The notes below the pieces were generated by a model that saw only the letters and a program-made list of their open reading frames with translations, made no database searches and was not told where the DNA came from. From Leptasterias polaris (Eukaryota > Echinodermata > Asteroidea > Forcipulatida > Asteriidae): DNA of 64,000 bases. Position 1 is the stretch's first letter. Each line of letters begins with the position of its first letter. Shown in pieces: positions 37,901-49,900 of this stretch. The DNA lies in NCBI GenBank assembly GCA_037783415.1, contig JAZGTN010000002.1, positions 1,612,001 to 1,676,000 on the forward strand, read 5' to 3'. The position numbers were made by a program, and so were the translations under genes.

Positions 37901-40900
37901 TTTCTGAAACAGCGACAAGATCCAGATTTTTGTGCAGAACAAAATCAACAAAATCATCATACTTGTTGCAAATGGACTGTGTGTTCAGAACACAAAGGCT
38001 GAGTTGAGATTTTGCAGGAGTCACTGTTGCTTGAACAGATGGAAGAATAAATTCAGGTTTTGGGGTATCATGGACTGTTCTACGGCGGCCAGCTTTTTTA
38101 CCACGATGTGTAGGCCGGTAAACACTGCTGGGATTTACAAAAAGTCCAATGTTCTGTAAAGCAAAGCTACACGAAGGCAGGGTTGTAGCACATATGGATG
38201 GGGCATATCGTAGACTAAGAAGCTTATTACGCGAGTATGAAATCGCAGAGTTAGGACTAGTTTCTGCTGAGTTTAAGTTATTTTCAACTTCAGGACCGGG
38301 ATTTACAGCAATGTCACCGAAAATCACAATTTCCAAGTGAAAAGTGGCTGGTGAGTTGTCGTAGTAGGAAATAGGGCATTTCAGATATTTTCGATGCTTG
38401 ATGATTCCTAGCTGTGTCTTTGGCAGAATGCATGCACCATACAAAGTTGATGTTGGTTGAACAAAGCCGACCACAGATGAGTCATTGCAGCACAATGGTC
38501 CGGCAAGCAGGGAGAAGATAAACAGGAAACAGACCACCATTGTTCCTACTGCACAGCAATGCAACCACCAATGTGTGTGTTAGCTTTGTACAGCAAACTT
38601 TCCAGCTGAGACGGTGAAAAAAAAATCCAACAGAAAATCACTAATTTCACAACTCGGATGACTCCAGGATGCACAGAAAATGTCCAGTAGATTCCAGGTG
38701 TAGTAATAAATTCAGTGGTATAAGAATGAGGACACAAATAAGCAAAAAACTAAAGAAATTAGCAAACAAATACAGAGCAGATTTGAGTGGCAGCTTGTCA
38801 GGCGCGCATCTCACTGTACAAACATTTTACAAATTATCCTGATAAATAAGTTAGGGTCTAGAAATTGACCCCTCAAGTTACTAGAGATCTGATCTTTCAT
38901 CTATTGACGGCCAGTTCACATTGTTTTAAGGCAGTCGGTAGGCAAGGGGAAATCTATGACAAAAATCTACAGGGAATCTAGAGAACTGACAAATGGGTAA
39001 GAGTCTGGAAATTGGATTCCTGGAGTCACTGGAGATTTTAACAAAATAGGACAATGTCAGGAAATTTAAGACAATTGGAAGGTGGGGGGAGATCATGAAT
39101 TTAAACCCCAACAGAATGGGTAGGGGTCTAGAAGCGGACCCCTTGAAGCCACTAGTTTAGATCAAAATTGGGCAATGTCTTTCAACCTTTGATGACCAGT
39201 TTACATCTTTTAAGACAGTCGAAAGGTATAGGGGAGATCTGTGACAAAAATCTACAACTCAGGAAATTTTAAACCCTGAAAAATGGGTTAGAGTCTGGAA
39301 ATTGGACTCCTGAAGCTACTAGAGATTTTATCTTTCACCCATTGATGGCCAGTTCACATCGTTCAAAACAGTTGGAAAGTAAGGGGAGTTCTGTGACTAA
39401 ACTCTACAGAGAATTTAAACCCTGACAAATGGGTATGGGCTTTGAAATTGGACCCCCTGAAGCTACTAGAGTTTTGATCACTGTAGGACAATGTCTTCCA
39501 TCCATTGATCACAAGTTCACATTAATCAAGACATTGGAAGGTAAGGGGAGATCTGCGACAAAATCAGGGACTAGGGATGTGATAGAATGTTGAAAAAACC
39601 TTGAACTCTGAGCGCAAAGCTTGCGAGCTCAAAAACTTGCGAGCATGAAGACCACTAATAACATTTATCTTTGGTTTTAAAAGCCCTACTCTGCAATCTG
39701 GGGCGTTTAAAAAAATCTTTTTAAAAGGGGGAATCACATCCCTGAGGGACTTTAAACCCTGACAAATCACTGGCCTAAAAAACTTTACTCTCAAGTCTGT
39801 AACTCTACCTCTTCTCGTATTCCATGGACACGTTACAGGTCAGGATGTAGGCATCAGTGACCCGCTTCTTCATGTCGGGGTGGCGGGCACCGTGGTCCAT
39901 GACCAGGCCGCGGACCAGCTTGGTGTCCAGGTCAGTCTTGTGCTGCATCTGCATGATCTCTACCATGTGAAGGTCAATCTGCTCGTTGGGCTGACGGATG
40001 GCGAGGACGGCATCAACAACGGCCTGGTGAATGAAGCAAACATACTGTCTTAGAGCAAATCTGATTTACAAATGTCGGACCCTGTCGCATTGCAGTCGTC
40101 CTCTGTGTGCGTTGCGCCCGTGCGCTCTTCAGCACGCGATTATCGCAGCGCGCAAATTGTTGTTTTTATTTTACTTTCTTGTTCTTTATAATTAGAAGCG
40201 TTAATGATCTAGAGGTGATCACATCGAAACAATTACTCTCCGGTGTTCTTTCTTATAATTGTATATCACCTCTCGTTGATCTACCCTGTCCCTTACAGGT
40301 AGGCTTCTTACTTTGTTATCTTAATGAATTGTATAAACGATGATTGTATTATTTAATATATTGACGATAATTTTAGAGGAAATATCCCACTCCGTTTTAT
40401 GTTAAATAAATCCTAAGTTTATTTGACGTTAGAAAGATTTGTTGACTTTTTGAAGAATGTGTGAGATTGCAATTCTTTCCATTATACATTTTCGTAAAGT
40501 AAATTGTTGTTTATATAAAAATTACTTCATTGCTGTTTACTTAAGTAACGTCGATCATTTTTGTTGTTGCAATGATTAGAAGCGTTAATGATCTAGAGGT
40601 GATCACATCGAAACAATTACTCTCCGGTGTTCTTTCTTATAATTGTATATCACCTCTCGTTGATCTACCCTGTCCCTTACAGATCACGCTTTGGGGAGCC
40701 GGCCCGGTCCGCCTCTTCGCAATTTCCATCCCATTGTTTTGATGATAACAACCTCTGACGCTTTCCATCCCTTTGTGCTGATGATACACCAACCTCTGAG
40801 AATATCCTTGAAGCTCTGCTCATCGAAGCCTATTTCTCATAATTAATTACACAAGCCGATTGTACTTAAATCACAACATTATTGTAAATCATTGTATATG

Positions 40901-43900
40901 TTTTGATGATTGATTTGAATAATAATATAAGAAGAAGCAATGCATATATAGGCTTATCTCTGTCTGATCTTTATTTTTTTTACTAATAGACGAACCGACC
41001 AGGTCCTTCAAAATTACTTAGCCAAAAGTTAGAAAGACCTGTGACAAAATGGAGGCACCACCCGGAGATATTTAAATTAGTAAAATTGACCTTTGTTATT
41101 GCCGATATCTACTCTATTTTTAGGGAAGCTTAATTACGGAGTTATTTTCATGTATGCATTACATTCCATTCTTGTTTTCTCTTCAATGTTGTGTTGATTA
41201 TTCATCATCACGCTCTATTATTCGATTTGTTTGTCAGAACTGATTGATAGCGTTATATATATTTAAATTGATGATAATATTGCATTGATGTCTATTTATG
41301 TTATTTTATAACTAGATAGATAAATATAAAGACTTATACACTGCATCTCTCTTGAAAATTAAGCATTTTTATCGATTTGGTGTAGGTTCAGTTGTTCAAA
41401 ACAAAACAATTTGCGATCTGCAAAATGGCCAGTGAATCTGATTTTAGTGAAGCGCTCAAAGAATTTTTGTCTGCGCATGGGAAGACATTGGATGATCTAA
41501 AGTCCGTCGATACTAGCACAGGTGGAGATGCTACCGGTACCAGTACAAGTTCTTCTTCTGAACCTAAGGTTATCCACGTCGTAGACAAGAGCTCGAATCG
41601 ATCATACCGGCGACTGAGGATATTTTCCGGAAGAACACCTACACCTCCTGGAGAACTCGACTTTGATAATTGGCGACGTCTTGTCAGGCAGCTCGTTAAA
41701 GATGACACCATATCAGACGTAGGAAAGAGAAGCAGAATAACCGAATCCTTGGTACCCCCCGCACTCAATATTGTGTGGGCAGTTGGAGATGGTTCCGCAG
41801 AGCAATATTTGAATTGTTTGACCAGGGCTTATGGTTCTACCGCTGACGGTGATGAGCTTTTGACGTCCTTCCGTTGCTCATATCAAAAAGAAAATGAACA
41901 AGCCTCAGCTTATTTAATCAGGATCCACACACTTCTAACTCAAGTAGCTGAAAAGGACAGAAATTGAGGAAGACCAGATTGACAAGGTACTCTGCAACCA
42001 ATTCCAGAGAGGTTGTTTATTTAATGATCCTCTCTTAAACCTGCTTCAACTGAAGACAAGACCAGATGGTCCACCGATATTCATGGAGCTACTTCGTGAA
42101 GTGAGAACAACCGAGTTTCAGCTAGAAGAGAAGTTAGATAGAAAGAAGGCTATTACCAAACGCCCTCAAAAGGCTACTAGCTTCCAAATGAAGCAAGAAG
42201 AAATCCACAAGCAGCCGAAGAACGAAGTCGAAATGTTGAGAGAAGCAGTGGATAGACTACAAAAGCGAATGGATGGACTGTTCAAGAGTGAACAAAGACA
42301 GACATTCAGGCACAACCAACGACCAGCCACGGCTCCAGAAAATCACTGGCCCCGCTCAACAATCTTCTGTTACAATTGTGGAGAAGACGGCCATAGAATG
42401 AATGAGTGCAAGTCTCAGAAGAATGCAATGTTAGTACAAGAGAAAATGATTTCTCGACAACAGACCAGACCCCAAACAAACCGTAGTTCGGGAAAAGGCA
42501 ACGGGCAGCTGTAGAGAGGCAAACAGTTGCCCCAAAATCAAAGAGTCTCACAAGTACGAAGACTGCGAAAACGTGTCAAGGAAACGTTTCAGATGAAACA
42601 TCAGAATGCATTGCCCCCAAAGGTGTCGTCGGTAATCAGGCAACTACCCCGGTTTATATAGACGGCCATTTAAGCAAATGCTTACTTGACACAGGGTCGC
42701 AGGTAACTTGCGTGACTGAAGCATTTCACTGCCAATACCTTCCTCACCGCCAGATACATCCTTTGTCGAATCTACTGGTTACAGGTGCTGCTGGGCAACC
42801 CGTTCCTTACAAAGGCTACATTGAGTTGAATCTCAACTTTCCGGCCCACACCGCTGGTCTGCAACAAGAGACTACAACTCTAGCTCTCGTATGTACTGCT
42901 AGCCAGAAAGAAAATGATGTTCCCCTGATTGTTGGCACTAACACCAACGTCATTCGAGCCATGCTTAAAGCGTATGATCAAGCAGGTGAAAAGAAAATCA
43001 TCGATAATCTTTCAATTGACACTGTTTGGGCAACGTTTTACAGAATGAACTTGAATAATAATGGCGACCTGGGCAAGGTGAAATCGTCTAGCAAAAGACC
43101 CATCACAATTGCGCCAGGACAGGAGATTGAAGTGACAGGACGGATAACCAACCGCAAAAGAATCAAGCAAGAAGTTCTCATCGAACATGGAAGTTCATCC
43201 CAACTTCCTAGTGAAATAATGGTGAGAAACACCTTGGTTGAATTGCCAGCACATCGGACGGCGAAAACGAGGGTAGTCCTCGCCAATAAGTCCCACCAAT
43301 ATGTGGTCATCCCTGCTCACTGCAACATTGCCTCTGTATCAAGTATATCCCAGAAGTCAATTTTTCCTGCAGAATCACCTATCGAATTAGAAAATTCGAT
43401 TGAAGATTCGACTGACTGCGTCAAATTTGACTTTGATGGTTCATCCCTTCCTGAAAGAGAAATACGTAGAATTAAAGATATTCTGCATAACTACAGTGAT
43501 GTCTTCTCGAAAGATGATCTTGACATTGGGTGCACAACCACCGTAAAACACAAAATTGACTTGTCGGATGAGACCCCGTTCCGCGAGAACTGTCGACGTA
43601 TTCCCCCTGCTGACTACGCTGATGCACGACAGCACCTCAAGGATCTCCAGGACAAAGGAATAATAAAGAACTCAGAGAGCCAGTTTGCGTCTCCAATAGT
43701 TCTTGTACGAAAGAAGAACGGTGATCTGCGTATGTGCATTGACTACAGAAAACTGAACACCCGTACCATCCGAGATCAATATTCCATCCCGAAGATTGAA
43801 GACATGTTGCATGCCATGTGTGGAGCGAAGTGGTTCTCGTGTTTGGATTTGAAGTCAGGATACTACCAAATCGAGCTCGCTGAAGAAGATAAACACAAAA

Positions 43901-46900
43901 CAGCTTTTTGGTGTCCTCTTGGTTTCTACGAATTTAACCGAATGCCACAAGGGATAACAAATGCACCTGCCACTTTCCAGCGACTGATGGAAAAATGTAT
44001 GGGCGACCTCAACCAAACTGAAGTCTTCGTCTACTTGGATGACATTATAGTATTCGGTAAAACTGCAGAAGAACATGAAGAAAGACTAATGAAAGTTTTA
44101 GAGCGCCTTCGGCAGTTTGGTTTGAAACTTGGACCCAACAAATGCAAGTTCTTCCAATCATCAGTTAAGTGTCTTGGTCACGTTGTTTCCAGTGAAGGAG
44201 TCAGTACAGATCCCAGTAAGATAGACGCTGTCAAGACATGGCCCGTTCCGACCACTGCGAAAGAACTGAAATCCTTTCTAGGATTCGCTGGGTACTACCG
44301 TCGTTTCGTTGAAGGTTTCTCATCCATTGCCAAACGATTGAATGAGCTGACTAATGGCTGTGATCTGACAAAGAAGCGTTTCCGGAAGACAACCACGAAG
44401 AGAAAGAGCAAAACGACACTTCGAAGTCCAAATGAACCATTCGGCGATTTATGGTCTAAAGAGTGCCAACAATCCTTTGACACAATAATAGAGAAACTCA
44501 CGACTGCTCCTGTGTTAGGATTTGTCGACTACAAAAAGCCCTTCGTGATACACACAGATGCAAGTGGGATCGGCTTGGGGGCAGCCCTGTACCAAGAACA
44601 AGAAGACAGTAAACTCAGAGTGATAGCCTATGCAAGTCGAGGGCTTTCCAAGAGTGAACTAAACTACCCGGCTCACAAATGGGAGTTTTTAGCTCTAAAA
44701 TGGGCTATTACTGATAAGTTCCACGACTACCTATATGGTACCAAATTCACTGTCCTGACTGACAACAATCCGCTGACCTATGTACTCACCACGGCCAAGT
44801 TGGATGCCACTGGTCATAGGTGGCTAGCAGCCCTTGCCAACTACAACTTTGATATCAAGTATCGTCCTGGTTGTAAGAATACCGACGCAGATGGGTTATC
44901 CAGAAGACCACAACAACCACCAAGAGACGACGACGAATCAATCCAAATTGAAGACCGTATCAGTCTACTACGAAACAAAATAAACCAAGGCAGTCAAAAT
45001 GAAGACGTCAGCACCTGCACACGTGAGGTTTTCCAGGCAATCTGTCAAAATCGCAGAATTGATGTTCTGGCGAATAACTCTACAAACAGTCAAGAAGACG
45101 AGAATCCCCCTCTGGTCGAAAGTTTGACTGATTCTACACAAGCCGTTCCATCGGAATTCATTGAGTTAGAACCAACGACATTGCCAAAAATGGATTCCAT
45201 TGATTGGCAATCTTTTCAACGGGAAGATGAGGTCTTGCGACAAATAATTCACTTCTTTGAAGAAGAGTATAAGCCTACAAAAGAAGAGCGAGCATCATTA
45301 CAAAATGAAGCCAAAATACTCTTACGCCAGTGGGACAAGTTATTCCTCAGAGATGGAGTGTTGTATAGAAAGAGTACTAGTCATGATGGTCGCAAAATCC
45401 TACAATTGGTTTTGCCTAAAAGCCAACGACGACAAGCTCTTCACGGTTTGCATGACGATGTTGGACATCTTGGAGAAGACAGGACGTTAGACTTGGTTCG
45501 TTCCCGATTTTACTGGCCACTTATGGCAGCAGATGTCGAGGAGAAATGTCGGACATGTGAGAGGTGTGTAAGACGGAAAAGGCGAGCTGTGAAGGCTGCA
45601 CCATTAGTTTCCATCCGAACCACCTCTCCAATGGAATTGGTCTGCATCGATTTCCTCACCTTAGAACCCGACGACAGAAACACCAAAAACATACTTGTTG
45701 TAACAGATCATTACACAAGATATGCCCAAGCTTTCCCAACCAAAGATCAGACGTCCCGCACCGTTGCTAAAATCTTGTGGGAATCCTACTTCGTACACTA
45801 TGGATTTCCAGAAAGGTTACATTCTGACCAAGGTCGTGATTTTGAAGCAAAAATCATCAAGGAGCTCTGCTCAATCTCTGGGACTAAGAAGACTCGAACA
45901 ACGCCATACCATCCTCAAGGAAACGGCCAATGTGAGCGGTTTAATCAAACCTTGCTGATGATGTTAGGCACGCTGGAGGATGAGAAAAAGACTAAATGGC
46001 GACTCCATGTTGGCCCCCTGGTGCATGCTTATAACTGTACCAAGCATACCTCAACAGGAGTGTCTCCATACTTTTTGATGTTCGGCAGAGAACCACGCCT
46101 TCCCATTGATCTTCTGTTTGGTTTACCCACCCTGACTGGGAACACCTTGCATCGGAACTATGTAGCTGACTTAAAAGAAAGACTACAAAGAGCCCATAAA
46201 CTTGCCTCTGCCACCATGGAGAAGACTGCATCTGCCTATAGGAAGAAATACAATAAGTCAGTCCGCGAGAATAATCTCAAAGAAGGAGATCATGTTCTTA
46301 TCAGGAATGTCGGCTTGAAGGGACAACACAAACTTGCTGATCGCTGGAGTAAAAACGTGTACAAAGTCATCCGCAAGATGAGTCCTGAAATACCTGTGTA
46401 CTTGGTTGGTCCGATAAATGATGACGGCCCAAACAAAACTCTCCATCGAAATATGCTGCTTCCATGCGGTTTCTTTGGAAATGAGCCATCTGAAGATGAT
46501 ACACCGAGACCACCACAACCAAAACCCCGCCAGCGGAAATCATTAAGACAATCACTTAAAGAGCATCTAGATGATTCAAATGATGCATTGGACTCTGACT
46601 CCTCAGACAAGAGTCAAACATACATCCTCCGTCCAATACCTACTCCAAGGATTTCACTTAATCCAAATGCCCAAAGCTTCATGCCAAAAGAAACTCCTGC
46701 AGAAGTCTACACTTGTCAGAATGACAATGATGTTCCAGTCCCTGTGGCAAATGAACCTGGAACAAGTCTAATTAACTCCAACTTTGATGAGAAGAAATCT
46801 CCTTCAGAATCAATGTCTTCCTCAGAGTCGGAAACAACTCCAAAGAGTACTTATGCATCTTACAGACCAGTACGTCGGAGAAGACCAAAAGACATTCCTG

Positions 46901-49900
46901 CAGAAGTCTACACTTGTCAGAATGACAATGATGTTCCAGTCCCTGTGGCGAATGAACCTGGAACAAGTCTAAATAACTCCAACCTTGATGAGAAGAAATC
47001 TCCTTCAGAATCAATGTCTTCATCAGAGTCAGAAACAACTCCCAAGAGTACTTATGCATCTCGCAGACCAGTGCGTCGGAGAAGACCCCCTCAGTATTAT
47101 GGATTCGAAACTCCTGAGGCTAAGCTTCTTGCACAACATTTTGCTACTCAACAGGAAGCACTGAAGGCTACCAATAACCTGATTAAGGCCATTTATTCCA
47201 AGGCCAATTAATTAGTCAAGAAGACACATGTCGAGGACGCCATGATTCAAAGAGGGGAGAATGTCGGACCCTGTCGCATTGCAGTCGTCCTCTGTGTGCG
47301 TTGCGCCCGTGCGCTCTTCAGCACGCGATTATCGCAGCGCGCAAATTGTTGTTTTTATTTTACTTTCTTGTTCTTTATAATTAGAAGCGTTAATGATCTA
47401 GAGGTGATCACATCGAAACAATTACTCTCCGGTGTTCTTTCTTATAATTGTATATCACCTCTCGTTGATCTACCCTGTCCCTTACAGGTAGGCTTCTTAC
47501 TTTGTTATCTTAATGAATTGTATAAACGATGATTGTATTATTTAATATATTGACGATAATTTTAGAGGAAATATCCCACTCCGTTTTATGTTAAATAAAT
47601 CCTAAGTTTATTTGACGTTAGAAAGATTTGTTGACTTTTTGAAGAATGTGTGAGATTGCATTTCTTTCCATTATACATTTTCGTAAAGTAAATTGTTGTT
47701 TATATAAAAATTACTTCATTGCTGTTTACTTAAGTAACGTCGATCATTTTTGTTGTTGCAATGATTAGAAGCGTTAATGATCTAGAGGTGATCACATCGA
47801 AACAATTACTCTCCGGTGTTCTTTCTTATAATTGTATATCACCTCTCGTTGATCTACCCTGTCCCTTACAGATCACGCTTTGGGGAGCCGGCCCGGTCCG
47901 CCTCTTCGCAATTTCCATCCCATTGTTTTGATGATAACAACCTCTGACGCTTTCCATCCCTTTGTGCTGATGATACACCAACCTCTGAGAATATCCTTGA
48001 AGCTCTGCTCATCGAAGCCTATTTCTCATAATTAATTACACAAGCCGATTGTACTTAAATCACAACATTATTGTAAATCATTGTATATGTTTTGATGATT
48101 GATTTGAATAATAATATAAGAAGAAGCAATGCATATATAGGCTTATCTCTGTCTGATCTTTATTTTTTTTACTAATAGACGAACCGACCAGGTCCTTCAA
48201 AATTACTTAGCCAAAAGTTAGAAAGACCTGTGACACAACTTTAACCGACCTTAATGCTATTTCTTTCTTGACTGGACATTTGACGACCCAGCATAAATTT
48301 TGAAAGTAAAATAAACATAGTTTAACACAGTTGGGGTGCTAATGTTTCACCAGCTCACCAGACTACATTGTACCTGCGAGGCAAGTCCGACAAACCAGCA
48401 GCACCCATGATTAGTGCTTGTACAGTACACCAGGGCCAAGTTTCAAACATAGAGCTGCTTAACGGCTGCCTTAGTGCTTACTGCACGAGATTCCATTTCA
48501 TAGCACTGCTAACCAGAAGCACACGAAAAGGCATGCTAACCTTCCAGTGCTTACTCTATGAAAAGGCATGCTAACCTCCCGGTGCTTACTCTATGAAAAG
48601 GCATGCTAACCTCCCGGTGCTTACTGCATGAAAAGGCATGCTAACCTCCCGGTGCTTACTGCATGAAAAGGCATGCTAACCTTCCGGTGCTTACTGTATG
48701 AAAAGGCATGCTAACCTCCCGGTGCTTACTCTATGAAAAGGCATGCTAACCTCCCGGTGCTTACTCTATGAAAAGGCATGCTAACCTCCCGGTGCTTACT
48801 CTATGAAAAGGCATGCTAACCTCCCGGTGCTTACTCTATGAAAAGGCATGCTAACCTCCCGGTGCTTACTCTATGAAAAGGCATGCTAACCTCCCGGTGC
48901 TTACTCTATGAAAAGGCATGCTAACCTCCCGGTGCTTACTCTATGAAAAGGCATGCTAACCTCCCGGTGCTTACTCTATGAAAAGGCATGCTAACCTCCC
49001 GGTGCTTACTCTATGAAAAGGCATGCTAACCTCCCGGTGCTTACTCTATGAAAAGGCATGCTAACCTCCCGGTGCTTACTCTATGAAAAGGCATGCTAAC
49101 CTCCCGGTGCTTACTCTATGAAAAGGCATGCTAACCTCCCGGTGCTTACTGAAAATGAATGACGTAACCATGCAAATTCTTGGTGAACGCGCAAGCTGGC
49201 CATCTAATTATCTTACTTATGCTTAAGAAAAATTGTCTGCTATAGTTAGCACAAAAATGTGCTTACCATTAAGCAGTGCTACAGTACCGCCCACAATATA
49301 AGCCGACACGAAACACGGTTATCGTGCATCATTGCATCGTGAGGATTAAGACACGATAAAGGGATAAAGGATTAAAAGGGATTAAAAAGGATTATAGTAA
49401 TCCGATATCGCTTCCTAAGCCTCACGAAACACGATGCCAAGACTACATTGTACCTGCGAGGCAACACGAAACACGAAACCAAAGAAGAACGCGTTCACGG
49501 ACGAGCGCACACAGAGAGTTGTTTACCGTGTCCAACGTAACAATGATTTCACTGTTGCCTGCTTTCAAAGTTCATTCATGGAGTGAAACAATTGATATAA
49601 TACAGGCAAGTTATAGCAACGAATTCGGTGTTGAATAAACCCATTCGAAGTTTGCAATAAGTTTTATTTTTGTAACCAGGATTTTTTTTTTACGGAGCAA
49701 GTGTTAAATACCTGTATCGGTTGCGCTTTTTCCCAAAGTCCTGATGCCGTCCGATCTTCCCAAATCGAAGTGTTGCAATGCGTCAATAGTAGCCACGCCT
49801 GTCGGGTATATAAACCGGCTCTAGCTTTTGCTGACCGCTACACAGACTAAATGAACGTCCTATTTAAAAAACAACCTCTTAACGCCGTCGGTCGCCTTTT

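Larger units (their letters stand above)
35026..38815 (-). mobile_element. CR1/L2-like non-LTR retrotransposon (near full length)
   Basis: The 3' end is marked by a (TTA)n tail, seen on the plus strand as (aat)n from about 35,026 to 35,049, about 100 bp downstream of the ORF stop. The 5' UTR starts near 38,815, where minus-strand GC-rich sequence begins; that boundary is approximate. No convincing target duplication was found, as is common for CR1-type insertions. Confidence 0.85.
40072..48234 (+). mobile_element. Full-length Ty3/gypsy LTR retrotransposon, 8,163 bp
   Basis: The element has two 974-bp LTRs, gag with a CCHC zinc knuckle, and pol in the order protease, reverse transcriptase, RNase H, integrase. 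That order defines Ty3/gypsy (Metaviridae-type). No env-like ORF is seen. The flanks show a 4-bp acaa at 40,068-40,071 and 48,235-48,238. This fits a target duplication if the LTR runs from A(TG) to ...GAC; a TG...CA boundary gives no matching duplication. It lies in the 19-kb CCT6 intron, antisense to the host gene. LTR identity (one difference) implies a recent insertion. Confidence 0.96.

Noticed and set aside
47242..47532. 96-codon ORF at the 3' LTR (also at 40,107 in the 5' LTR)
   Set aside because: It lies in LTR sequence with no recognisable product; its presence twice is due to the LTR duplication.
48522..49150. CRISPR-like array of 35-bp units
   Set aside because: Direct tandem minisatellite without spacers, inside a MITE.
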